The notes under the pieces: generated by a model | What the model was told of the DNA's origin: nothing | The model's database searches: none | The model's input: only the letters and a program-made list of their open reading frames with translations | Part shown: one piece after another, positions 12,467 to 22,980 of the stretch | Position numbering within the stretch: position 1 is the first letter of the stretch | Layout: the number at the start of each line of letters is the position of its first letter | Source of the DNA: Inia geoffrensis | Taxonomy: Eukaryota > Chordata > Mammalia > Artiodactyla > Iniidae | Direction of reading: 5' to 3' | Assembly: GCA_036417435.1 (NCBI GenBank) | Contig: CM070910.1 | Coordinates: forward strand, 18,541,501 to 18,605,500 | DNA: 64,000 nt | Translations under genes and position numbers: made by a program

Positions 12467-12755
12467 CTTTTTCAGATTCTTTTCCATTATAGATTATTAC
12501 AAGATATTGAATATAGTTCCCTGTGCTGTACAGTAGGTCCTTGTTGTTTATCTATTTTATATATAGTAGTGTGTATCTGTTAATCCAGTACTCCTAATTT
12601 ATCCTTCTCCCTCTTCCCCTTTGGTAACGATAAGATTGTTTTCTATGTCTGTGAGTCTGTTTGTTTTGTAAATAAGTTCATTTGTATCACTTTCTTAGAT
12701 TCCATAAGTAAGTGATATATATTTGTCTTTCTCTGTCTGACTTATTCGGTCAATC
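12348..12755 (-). mobile_element. L1 3' UTR fragment, 5'-truncated, inverted
   Basis: A minus-strand L1 tail. The plus strand begins with a short T-rich start and tgaagtatagttgatttata (the reversed 3' end) and continues through the L1 3' UTR with tccctgtgctgtacagtagg and gattccataagtaagtgata. It is bounded by a perfect 16-bp target-site duplication, tattttctcagctttt, at 12332-12347 and 12756-12771. A pure TA run at 12422-12462 lies inside it. No ORF2 sequence is retained. Confidence 0.92.
12422..12462. repeat. (TA)n microsatellite inside L1 tail
   Basis: About twenty uninterrupted TA units within the reversed L1 3' UTR. Such pure runs are unstable and probably vary between individuals. Confidence 0.95.
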
Positions 12756-12771
12756 TATTTTCTCAGCTTTT

Positions 12772-12945
12772 TGAGGTGTTTTTTCATCTTGGTGATAGTG
12801 GGGAAGGTTCTGGAACTGATGAAACAAAATTAGTCATGGGATGAAAATGGTTGAAGTTAAGTGACAGGTACTTAGTGGCTTATTCTACCATCTTGTATTT
12901 TTTGCATATGCATGAAATTTTCCAAAATAAAAATTTTAAAAATTA
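12772..12945 (+). repeat. Older L1M 3' end, forward
   Basis: The terminal part gcatgaaattttccaaaata followed by an A-rich tail matches the conserved end of old mammalian L1M elements. Upstream, ttggtgatagtggggaaggt fits the L1M 3' UTR. The younger reversed L1 tail directly to the left appears to have landed in or beside it. Confidence 0.6.
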
Positions 12946-14840
12946 CCCATATATTATATTTTTGTTTATACCTAGCCTTAACCATCTCATCTAACAATAC
13001 AGCAAAAACTTTGCCCAATGTTTTGCTGAAATCAAAGTACACTTTGTCAAAAACATCCCTCTCAGTTAATCGTCTGGCAAATTTTCAGAATTCCTCCAAA
13101 ATTGGAATTAAGCATTAAAAAATTAAGTGACAAAGAAACTTTAAAAAATTATTAAAATCTCTGTTAGTTTGGTTTCCAATCTTGGCCATAACTTTGTCAG
13201 TATTCCCTTGTTATTCTATCACTGCCATAGCATCAAACTTGTACATTTATGTATATTTTGGGACCTTAGTTATTAGCTAGGCTGAGTCCAAGGATGAAAC
13301 AGCTCATCCATATATGAAGAGAGGTAAAGGTCAGTGGGTGCAGAGACATCAATGGGAATAAGAAGGAATCATATTTACCAGAATTCCTCTAGGGGAAAGG
13401 AGTTGCAAGAATTACTTTGATAAGACTCTGGGGATGAGAATAAAGACTTCCAAGACTCATGCTCAGGTTACAATAACAAAGTCTCTAACCTGATTCTGAG
13501 GATGGTGGGTCAGGTAAGGGCAAGGAGACATTTGCGGAGTGTTAAGCTCATCTGGGATGAGGACTGAATTACCCAGATCAGCTCAGCACAGCTGGAGCAC
13601 CCCTGCTAATCAGCCTCACCCCACAGAACATATAACTCCTCTCCTTAGTACATATTGAACAAATATTTTTAAACCATCGGTCTGAAGGGACAACAAATTA
13701 TTAAGTCAGCCCTGGGTCTCAGAATTTAATTTGCAAAAATTAAAATTATAAGCAGATTACTAGAAAGTAAAGGAACACTTTACTGACACTTTTCTAAAGA
13801 TCTAACTCTCCGGATGATGTCATCTAATTTTGCTTCAGGAATTGTAAATGTTACATGTTCAAAGACTTAGGAGAGGAAAACACACAACTGAAAAGAAGTG
13901 AAATGCCAAAGAAAATGGACTGAGTCACAGCTCAGGACTCCCAACCACCCCCAGGGCAAAGAGAGAGTTGTCCAGAAGGACTTTACCAAACCGGGCCGGC
14001 CAAAGGCCCAGAGTAGCTACAAGGCCCATTTCCGCTGTCTTCCCTGAGCACTGTAGACACAATTGCTCCAGATGCAGAGAACATCAAATTCAGCTATCTA
14101 GCTCCAGGTTAAGAGAATGGCAGATACAGTCATGAGAATGGTTAGTAATGTTTAATAAACTTTTTTGGGGGGTATCTTCCAGAAGACAGAAATGTGAGAG
14201 ACGTGGCCTTGAGGGACCTCCACATCTCTCTCATCAGGCTGTGAAAATTAGTCACCTATTGTTGAATAGGAAAGGTTAGCATTTAATAGTTAATGAAGGC
14301 CAGATAATCTGAGCAGATAAGAGTCTGCACAGACTGCATTTGGGACAGTCCCAAATCCTCTTATCTCTTCTCAGAAAGTCTGCTGTTTGTAAGATATTGC
14401 TTTAAGGAGAAGAACAGAAGCACATATGAAGAGAACCACTCTCTTTTCCAAAGAATGCAGACTACACGAAGAGGTGCTGCTTCATAGGTTTATGGGGAGC
14501 TACAACAACATGCTATATTTTTTCCCCCCTGGATTCAATACACTGACCCCCTGGTAGCTCAACTTTAAAACATATACACCATTGTGGACATATTGTAAGA
14601 CTCCCTCCTTCTTATGCTGCTTGCACTGCTCTGTGATCTGTGTTGTTTTATACCCAGGTGGCTCGTAGTGTACTCCTATGAGGAAATGTTCTGAGCATAG
14701 TGAAACCCAGGAGGAAACGGAGAGTGGGTTAAGCTTTCTTTGATGGAGGCATTCAGCTACCTTGTCTTTGTGCTCAGGGTTATTTAAGGGCAGACAGTAG
14801 CAAAAGTATCTTGCCCCACTTTAACTCTCCCCACTCCACC
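12946..14840. other. Unique sequence, no gene recognised
   Basis: AT-rich single-copy-looking sequence. A short accgggccggccaaaggccc patch near 13990 is GC-rich but isolated. No convincing open frame or repeat family was found. Confidence 0.35.
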
Positions 14841-15669
14841 CCACCTTTTATGTCTCTCTTGGGACAAAGCTAGCCCGACCTCTCCAATTCCCTAAAAGTC
14901 CTGTCAACACAGGTCGTGATTTACTCCTTCCATGGAGGCTTTCCCCATCCCTCCTTGACAGTATCTCCTCCCATTCACTGGGGATTGGATGTAACAGTTG
15001 CCTCCTGCCCCTGCTACTTCTGTGACTGTCCAAAGTGTAAGCCTCTTTTCCTCTGTCTTCTCCCATCTTTTCATCCCCAAACACTTCTGTGCTTTTCTTC
15101 CTATTACATACCCAACTTTTCTCTTCTCCCCTCCCTCTCCCACTTTTTTTCTGTGTCCACTCTTATCCTATATCCACAATTCCCCTTGCCCTCAGCCCCT
15201 TCACTGGACATTCCCTGCACAACCTTGCCTTAGCTGGTGTTTGACTCCCCCTGAGGACTTTGTTTCCCCCAAATGGAGGTGGCCCAATTCCCCAGCTCCA
15301 GTAACTTGGGTAGCTTACTCCTCATCCTCAAGGTTACTTTCAGGCATGAGTCCTTCTCTATCATGTGAAAATCCTTGCTCTTTGGTGACTTGGAACATCC
15401 AACTAAATCCCCATCTCTCCTTATCTCACTCCTTTACCAAATTCCTGGGTTTCCTTCTCATTCTTGGAAGCACCTAGCTTACAGCCTTATTCTCCATCAT
15501 GGGTTACTTTTCCTGTTCACATGGATTCCTCATGCAACACCCTGGCCTCTTGAATTTTTCATCGTTCCAGATCCAATAACTTTCAACTTTCCTCAGTTCA
15601 GTGCCTCATTCTTATCATCCCGTACTCAGCAAGACCCTTCTCCGATCACAGGGCCCTATGCTTCTCAAA
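14841..15669. other. Pyrimidine-rich unique stretch
   Basis: About 800 bp whose plus strand is strongly biased to C and T. The bias makes long plus-strand frames appear (for example 14998-15477), rich in Ser, Pro, Phe and Leu. I treat these as compositional artefacts because they have no recognisable domain and overlap each other in different frames. The segment could be a decayed repeat that I do not recognise. Confidence 0.4.
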
Positions 15670-15682
15670 CCATAGGGTTCTG

Positions 15683-15901
15683 GGCTTCCCTGGTGGTGCA
15701 GTGGTTGGGAGTACACCTGCCGGTGCAGGGGACATGGGTTCGTGCCCCGGTCCAGGAGGATCCCACATGCCGTGGAGTGGCTGGGCCCATGGGCCCATGG
15801 CCGCTGAGCCTGTGCGTCCGGAGCCTATGCTCCGCAACGGTAGAGGCCACGGCAGTGAGCAGCCCATGTACCGCAAAACAAACAAAGAAAAACAAAAAAA
15901 C
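15683..15901 (+). repeat. CHR-type tRNA-derived SINE
   Basis: Starts with ggcttccctggtggtgcagt, with A box tggtgcagtgg and B box gggttcgtgccc. Its tail is a mixed A/C/G-interrupted A-rich run. A duplication catagggttctg / cgtagggttctg flanks it at 15670-15682 and 15902-15915 with one difference. The body has more substitutions than most other copies here, suggesting an older insertion. Confidence 0.94.
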
Positions 15902-15915
15902 CCCGTAGGGTTCTG

Positions 15916-16770
15916 TTTTTCCAGCATCATCACTCTTGAGTCCCTCCACGATTCCTGGCTTTTTGTCCATCAACTCCTCCTACTTTTACTGCTCTCTCAT
16001 CCAACTTAGACCCCATTGTAAATAACTTTAGTCACTTTCTTTTAATGTCCTTGCTTGTCTGTCCTCCCATTTTACCTGCCCAGCTGAATCTCAACCTTTG
16101 ATCGATCTAGCTGTAGGTCTTCTCAGTTTTTACCTCACCACTGATGATTCTGGTGAATGTTACACAGCCATATGTATTCATGCTCCTCAAGTATTATGGT
16201 CTCCAACCCCACTCTTGTCTTTTCAGTATTTGCTTTAAATATTGACTCCCTTTCTTTGATTCCATGATAGGTCACCCCTGCTTCTAATGAGACATTTTTT
16301 AGTCTACTATGAATTCATATCGGATGTTGTCTAGTCTCAAGGGCCTGGAATCACTCTAGACCTTTTAAATGTCTGTGATATTCTGCTGTGATCCATTATG
16401 CTTTATACAGTAGAGGGGGGTTTTATACCATAGATTTGTGGTTTTATACACTAGAGGGTGATAATATATTTCTCACTTTTGAGTTCACGGTGAGTACTTC
16501 TCTGTGGTTCTCATCCTTTCTTGTCCCACCATGTGCTGGAAATCTACTGTGTTGGAAATTACTAATTAGTATTAACATTCATGTTCTTACACTTCAGTGA
16601 ATAATTCTAAAATCTCATCTTGGTTATTTCAACAGGCTTTGACTTCCTGTAGAATTCTCTGCTCTTTTCCCTTCTGCGATTGAATTTCCTGGAAGTCTCT
16701 GCTCCACCCTCAGGGATCCCTATTGGCCCAGTTAGCCCGAGCTCCATCCAAAGGAAAGAGAGAGTCAGTT
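15916..16770. other. Unique sequence, no gene recognised
   Basis: AT-rich sequence. The local near-duplicate ttttatacagtagaggggggttttatacc and gttttatacactagagggtg (16400-16460) is a short imperfect direct repeat. No gene or known element was recognised. Confidence 0.35.
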
Positions 16771-16774
16771 TCTT

Positions 16775-17115
16775 TTTCTTTTCAAATTTTATTTTTTGAG
16801 AGAAGTTTTAGGTTTGCAATAAAATTGAGAAGAAGGTACAGAGATTTTCCAAATACCCTCACCCCTCACACATGCATAGCCTCCTCCATTATCAAAAGCA
16901 TTCACCAGAATAGTACAATTTTTTAACAAGGATAAAAATAATTTTCTAAAGTCCATAGTTTACCCTTAGGGTTCACTCTTGGTGCTCTACCTTCTGTGGG
17001 TTTGGACAAATGTAGAATGACATGTATCCATCATTATAATATCATCCAGAGTATTTTCACTGCCCTCAGAATCCTCTGTGCTCTGCCTGTCATCTCTCCC
17101 TCTACCTCAAGAATC
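16775..17115 (-). repeat. L1MB-like 3' UTR, inverted
   Basis: The plus strand follows the reversed 3' UTR of L1MB elements: gaagttttaggtttgcaata, then cacacatgcatagcctcctc, then gtttacccttagggttcact, then gacatgtatccatcattata, then cctctgtgctctgcctg. It is collinear over more than 300 bp with moderate divergence. Confidence 0.85.
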
Positions 17116-17689
17116 AGTTTTAGTTCTTCTATGAGATTTCACTCATTTGATATGTGAATTTAAGCTACTTCCTTCTCTTTTGATGCTCTAACTCTTTCAA
17201 TGTGAAATGGAATAGTTGTCACCGCAGCCCAGTGACAACTTTAACCAGTGTTGGTTAAAGTACTCTGATTCTAGAGTAAAATTTAATTTGAAAGCAATTT
17301 AAAAACTTTATTTTTAGAGCCAAATTATGCTTCTCATTCATTTTACAGGAGTAAACTAAAATCTACTTTCTGCATAATTTGGTGTGTTATATTCCCTATA
17401 CTGGAAACATAAGCAATAAAAACCAAAGTTAGTGTGTATTGCTGTTTAAGAAGAATTCTGTGCCTCAGCTCCTTGACTAGAGACTTAAAGCCTTTCTCCT
17501 TTGTATTACCTGAACAAAATACACCCTATTCTCCTTTTAAATATCTAGAATAAAATATACATCACTGAACTATAACAGCTGATGTGTGTCTTCTCTATTA
17601 TTATCTAATTTAATGCTCAAGAGTGATACTTTTTCTCAAACTTCAATTTGCTTGCAACAATTCAAAAATGATAATAATAGTTCCTGTGC

Positions 17690-17812
17690 TAACCATCGTA
17701 TCTCACTACAACTCCAAGGATTTTCTCCATTTTGAATATGAATAAACTGAGAGAAAACAAGGAACCCAGGAGATCTCACAATAAGTAGTTTGGCTGAGAT
17801 TTAAAAACAGGG
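17690..17812 (-). repeat. MIR SINE fragment, inverted
   Basis: A decayed reversed MIR. The segments tctcactacaactccaagga, attttgaatatgaataaact and gagatctcacaataagtagt occur in MIR order, with about one third of positions changed. Confidence 0.5.
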
Positions 17813-18589
17813 TCATCAGTACCTAAACATTGAAGATTATGGCTTACGAGAAGTCAGGTTAAAAAACAAACAACAAAAAATGCAATTTCCAGCGTGTTTC
17901 AAACACCTGTGTTCCCTCCCCTATGCCCACCAAGTCCTCCCCGTCCATCAAGTTCCACTGAGTTGATTGGTTCTGCCAGGTCACATAGATATTTCCCTGC
18001 TGAAGGATGACTTCTGGGAGTTGGAGCGGGTCAGTTTTAGCAAAGAAGAGGCGAGGTCGTGGTGGACCTGCCAATGATGTGTGGACTGAACTTCCGGGGA
18101 GACACGATTGCTGTACCCAGTAGGGAAGTTCTGAACAGGATCCATCTTGTGAAAAGTGGAAGGGACCGACAGGCATGCTGGATGTGCTGATAAACAAGGA
18201 AGGCTGTGTCATCTTCCCAGAAAAGAGGAAGCTAGGATTATGCACAAGCACAAGATCCCTGACTTGAAAGCATCCTTTTGCTTGACAAGAAGGTTTGGGA
18301 AAAGAGGCACCATTCTACTGAATTTCATTTGTTTTGTAGCACAGAAAAAAGCATTCAAATGAGCATTTATTAAATTAATCGAATGAGTTAGAGCTATGAA
18401 ACAATGCATGGTATGGATCAAAATGTGATCAGATGGCAGCATTTCTCATTTAAGCAAAACAGTCTTTATTCTAATGAAGTGGTTTTTAAACAACATTGGG
18501 GATCTTAAGTTAGAATTCAGAGTCCCTCATAAAAGGGCTATATAACACATCATTATCTGCCTCTAAACTCTTCTATGCCAAATCCCCCA
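17813..18589. other. Unique sequence with a 130-codon minus-strand frame
   Basis: The frame at 17859-18251 (minus) is the longest open frame here outside obvious repeats. It encodes a mixed-composition peptide with WNL, GEGTQVFE and LQLPEVILQQ segments, which I do not recognise. Several CpGs remain at 18020-18110. No start context, splice signal or poly-A signal supports a gene. A decayed repeat or chance frame is the likelier reading. Confidence 0.3.
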
Positions 18590-19055
18590 CCTCACTCCCA
18601 GAGCTTTTTTTCTGAAACACAGGTCAGCTTGAGTAACTTTCCTCATCAAAAACCTGCAATGGTTTCCCACTGCTTTGGGAGTACATTTCTAGCACAGTGT
18701 TCCAAATTCTCCGTAATGTAGTAACTTTTTGCTTCGCCTGGTTCATCACAAGAGCTTCTCTGAATTAATCATTAACCTCCCTCCAAAGCTTTTTTCAGGC
18801 TGTTTCTGCAGTTTGTCTTGCCTTCCGCATTGCTCTGCATTTTAAGATTCTTTAGTCCTCACTCTACTACACCCTCTCCGTGAAGCCTCTATTAATGCTC
18901 CCATGTGAAGTGCCCTGTCCCTCCATGGAACTCTCAAGCTCTGTGACACTCACACAGCTGCTACATACTGCTCTGTGCAGTTGCTATTTGAACTCTTTGT
19001 CTAATCTCCCATGCATTACAATCAGTTTGTTTGATACTTTCTTGAATCTCCTATG
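18590..19055 (+). repeat. L2 LINE 3' portion
   Basis: The order of segments follows L2: aacctgcaatggtttcccac, a cttcgcctggttcatcac region, a cttttttcaggctgtttctg region, ccctctccgtgaagcctcta, and a late cttgaatctcctatg segment. The match is spread over about 450 bp, as expected of an ancient L2. Confidence 0.7.
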
Positions 19056-19245
19056 GCAGTGATTCTCAAACTTTAGCAAACATCAAAATTACTTGGAGGG
19101 CTTGTTAAAACACAGATTGCTGGGCCCCATTCCAGAGTTTTTGATTCAGTAGTTGTAGCGTGCGACCCAAGAATCCAACTTTTTAATAAGTTCCCAGGTG
19201 ATGCTGATGGTCTTGGTCAGGGGACCCCTGCACCATAGGGCCTAG
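19056..19245 (+). repeat. MER5A DNA transposon remnant (hAT-Charlie)
   Basis: Starts cagtgattctcaaactttag and contains cttgttaaaacacagattgc, gggccccattccagagtttt and agttcccaggtgatgctgat, which are the characteristic MER5A blocks in order. It is a short non-autonomous element with no coding capacity. Confidence 0.9.
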
Positions 19246-19574
19246 CCTAATGCCTTACACATCGTAGGCTAAACAGGATAATTGGGTAGGTGATACAGCC
19301 GTACTTATGAATTGAAAATTTAGCAGGTGTTTTATTAAGACTTTTAACATTGTGTCTAAGAATATAAATTATCTTGGTTGTCACTTACAGATATGTAAGA
19401 TAGTGGAGTTTATGTAATCTCTGAAAGCTGACATATTACATGTTAGTGTCATCCAAATAGTTCTGATGTGTATTGGGACCTTTGAAAGTGGGTGATAAAG
19501 CACATGGTGAATGAAGATCTACCTATAGGGAACTGAAAGGAAAAGAAACTGCACATTTTTCTCCAAGACTCGTG

Positions 19575-19695
19575 GCAATATAAGTAGTTTCCACTTTACC
19601 CACCAGGAAATGGGAGCTCAGAAAGGTCACATAGCAAAGATGTAGCAGGACCCGGGCTCTGTCCGGTCTTTAGTCTCCCTTGCTCATCTGCTGTA
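19575..19695 (-). repeat. MIR SINE fragment, inverted
   Basis: ccaggaaatgggagctcaga, aaggtcacatagcaaagatg and a gacccgggctctgtc block form a reversed MIR core with the usual spacing. Confidence 0.65.
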
Positions 19696-19974
19696 CTTCC
19701 GGTTCCTCCCCAGAAGAAGTAGCACTTTTGGCGGAAGTGGATAACAGACATTAAGAAAATATTAGGTTCAAGCTCAGGACAACAACCAAAAAAATCCCAA
19801 TTTATTTTAAATGAGTTGTAATGAATAAGTGGCACAGATATGACCCAAGCATGTGTTGTCTACTTCTCAGTATTTCCTGGAGGCATGGACTCTATACTCA
19901 TTTCATGCCTCCTAAGACAAGGCATCTAATTGCCTGGTCAAGACCTAAGGCTCAGTGAGTGGTATTAACCCTGC
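19696..19974. other. Unique sequence, no gene recognised
   Basis: A short single-copy-looking spacer leading into the microsatellite, with no gene or repeat signal seen. Confidence 0.35.
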
Positions 19975-20007
19975 CTTTTCTTTCTTTCTTTCTTTCTTTC
20001 TTTCTTT

Positions 20008-20051
<44 letters not shown>

Positions 20052-20052
20052 T

Positions 20053-20108
<56 letters not shown>

Positions 20109-20141
20109 TCCTTTCTTTCCTTTCTTTCTTTTTCTTTCTTT

Positions 20142-20197
<56 letters not shown>

Positions 20198-20254
20198 TCC
20201 TTTCTTTTCTTTCTTTTCTTCTTTCTTTCCTTTCTTTCTTTCTTTCTTTCTTTC

Positions 20255-20289
<35 letters not shown>

Positions 20290-20338
20290 TCCTCTCTCTT
20301 TCTCTCTTTCTTTCTTTCTCTCTCTCTTTCTGTCTGTC
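19975..20338 (+). repeat. Long (CTTT)n polypyrimidine microsatellite
   Basis: About 360 bp of CTTT units with occasional extra T or C, degrading at the right end into CTCTCT and CTGTCTGT. The plus strand is almost pure pyrimidine. All long frames through it (Phe/Ser/Leu-rich on the plus strand, Lys/Glu/Arg-rich on the minus) are repeat translations and not genes. Long mirror-symmetric polypurine-polypyrimidine tracts can form intramolecular triplex (H-DNA). Confidence 0.98.
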
Positions 20339-20628
20339 CCCTTCCTTCCATTCTTCCTTTCTTTTAAATGTGCACATGGCTCATTTTTTCTCTTTGGGGA
20401 AATCTGAGAGATTAGAGCTGTTGCCACCCAGAAGTCAGAATAAGCCAATGAAACTTACTGAGTTACCAGAGAATGAGTCTATATGTGGGTGTCAGGAGCA
20501 AGGTTTCATGAGAGAGTTAGGAATTTCTAAACATTATCTGTCTGCTCTCAGAGATAAAAAAACAAGACACGTCTGTTTCCTCTATGACAATCAAATGGGA
20601 TGTTCCTTGGCTCACACAACCTTCTGTT
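20339..20628. other. Unique spacer between microsatellite and minisatellite
   Basis: About 290 bp with no recognised gene. It continues an apparent open frame from the CTTT tract, which has no meaning of its own. Confidence 0.35.
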
Positions 20629-20905
20629 GCAGAGGTAGTGCAGCGTGGATTGTTGTGCAGGGTGACACATAGTGCAGGGTGGAGGGTAGTGCAGGGTGGA
20701 GGGTTGTGCAGAGTGGAGGGTAGTGCAGGGTGGAGGGTTGTGCAGAGTGGAGGGTAGTGCAGGGTGGAGGGTTGTGCAGGGTGGAGGGTTGTGCAGGGTG
20801 GAAGGTAGTGCAGGGTGGAGGGTTGTGCAGGGTGGAGGGTTGTGCAGGGTGGTGCATAGTGCAGGGTGGCAGGTAGTGCAGGGTGGATGCAGCTGCAGGG
20901 TAGAC
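20629..20905 (+). repeat. 17-bp G-rich minisatellite
   Basis: About sixteen tandem copies of a 17-bp unit close to gtgcagggtggagggtt. Outer copies are degenerate, and inner copies alternate between ...gggta and ...gggtt forms, so part of the array has a 34-bp higher-order period. Because 17 is not divisible by 3, the frames through it cycle and are artefacts on both strands. Adjacent units give four GGG runs with loops of 4, 7 and 4 nt. Confidence 0.95.
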
Positions 20906-21075
20906 TGTCGTTCTTGGTGCAAGAGCTTCAGCATCATCCAGGAACATGTTAGAAAGGCGAGTTCTCAGGCTCCACACCCACACAGTGAACCAGAAATTTT
21001 GGGGGTGGTACCCAGAAATCTATTTCAATCAGCCCTTGAGGTGAATCTGATGCAGGCTGAACTTTAAGAATAACT
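20906..21075 (+). repeat. MER5-group DNA transposon remnant
   Basis: cagcatcatccaggaacatg, ttagaaaggcgagttctcag, aatttt followed by gggggtggtacccagaaatc, and ttgaggtgaatctgatgcag follow the MER5-type hAT element. Its left end is replaced by or merged into the minisatellite. Confidence 0.8.
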
Positions 21076-22967
21076 GCTAGTGTTTAGTTATCCACAAATT
21101 AGGCAGTCCCGCTAACTACAATTCTTTTTTCATTGACTGTCACCAAGTCATAAGAAAGTTGTGCTTTTGGACAAATTCTGTAGATATTCCAGTGTGGTTT
21201 CTGACAAGGAAGTGTCTTAATTTTTGGAGAGGCTTTAAAAGAACACAAAATTTACGTATTCTTCCTTGTGTATTTGTTTTTATTTTAAAATTTTGTTTTG
21301 TATTGACTGTACCTTTGAGAACAAATATTTAAATTATAACATGCATAAAGGCTTTGCTATAGAAGTTTAGAGTTGAAAGTTCATTTGAAATGTCATCAGA
21401 TCGAATTCTTATCTTAGAGTTGAAATAAGAAGCTTAGAAGGTTTACATGAATCCCTGGATCTCAGAGTACTGTTAATCCTATTGTTTTCTCTCTGTCCTC
21501 CGTGAGGCATCCCACTTTCACTAGCTTTGTGCATACAAAAAGATGATATAAAAATAATAATAATGATAAGTAAATAGTATCTTTCGCTTACTTTGGTCAT
21601 CATTTACCATACCTGTATAAATCATTGCCTAGGTACAATATTTCCATACAGTAATTCAGAATGTCTCTCTTTGGGTCTTTTAAGTTTACAGTTTATAATT
21701 CAATTTTATAAATGTTTTGAGGTCATGAATTATTCTTTGAGGCTGAAAATACTTAAGAGTTGTAGTCTTGAATTATTCTCATGCAATACACATACCACAT
21801 CATTCTGCATTGAATTGCAGAATACCCTCAGGAACTTTTAGGGGTTCCATAGAGCCCAAGTTAAGAATTTCTGCTTAAATAAGCTCATTTAACATTGTGG
21901 GTGAAAAAACTTCCTTCCCCAAATTATCCTTTTCATCTAAAGACTTTTTTAGGAAAAGACTTTTGCTCCACTACGAATCCCATATAAATAATTGCCACCT
22001 AATTCCCCCACCTTTACCTCTGATGCCCCAGACTCAGCCCTGCATTTGCAAATGGCCAGCAGCAGGGCCTAAGGGGTGGATTCTCCAGTTTGACCTCCGA
22101 AACATTCTCTCTCCTTCTCTGCAAGGACCCCTGCCCTGCCACCCTGCACTGGCACTGTCCATATTATTGGAGGGTAGGGGCAAGTTCTGGAGGCAATTTA
22201 AATAAGCTTTCTTGTACCAGAGATAAGCAGGACGTACAGATGCAGTTGAAATTTTATGCACATTTGGAAAGCTTGCTTATTTTAGGATTTTGTTCAGAAA
22301 TGAGTCACTGGAACGTCTGTTTCTGGCTCTCTCTCTGTGGCTCTTTCTCTCAGAATGATAAAATTCCCAACTAGCGGCCAGAGAGAGCACATTAGTTTAA
22401 AATTTGTTCTAGTCAAGAAGCTCGTCCAGTGAAAGAGCCAAGGGACATGCCACAACAGATTTACAGTTCGCACAATAAATAAAGAGTGGAAGAAGCCTGA
22501 AGGGAGGTGAGCGCGGAGGATGCTCTGGAGTAGTGAGGACTGAGCGGGTCACAGAGTCAGTACATACCGAGGCAGTTACATCTCCAGCAACCTCTGTTAT
22601 GTACACAGAGATTTAGGAACAACCATCATGTGATGAGGTCCCAGGTAAAAATTGCAAGCGTTACTTATGTATTAGTTACTCTAGAATTCACTAGCATAGA
22701 TTGATTGATCACATAACCACAAAGCAAAATTTAAGAGATTCGTCATGGATCCAGGCATTTAAATTGGTGTGGGTTAGGCAGTTAAATGGAGGGGCAAGCA
22801 GCTGGTGAGGCTTAGCTGGGAGAAGCACATCAGGTGGGTCATGCCAGTGGCTGGGTAAATGGCAGTGGCAGGAGGACTTACAAGGTCCAAAGAGTGGGTA
22901 GAACTTCATAGATAGGGTTTATTTATCTTTTTCTTAATATGCTTTCCAATTTTCTGGAAAAAAAGTT
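21076..22967. other. Unique sequence, no gene recognised
   Basis: About 1.9 kb of AT-rich, CpG-poor sequence with only short open frames. No domain, exon-like block or repeat family was recognised with confidence. Confidence 0.35.
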
Positions 22968-22980
22968 AAGAAGAAAGGGT

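Noticed and set aside
15375..15933. 177-codon plus-strand frame
   Set aside because: Its second half is the SINE at 15683 and the first half is pyrimidine-rich DNA. No domain.
19945..20672. Frames of 128-237 codons on both strands
   Set aside because: They are translations of the CTTT tandem repeat (Ser/Phe/Leu on one strand, Lys/Glu/Arg on the other) and have no start or domain support.
20548..21067. Frames of 123-129 codons through the 17-bp array, with repeated HPALPSTLHNPPPCTT-type segments on the minus strand
   Set aside because: Because the 17-bp unit is not a multiple of three the frames cycle. They are repeat artefacts and not a repetitive protein.
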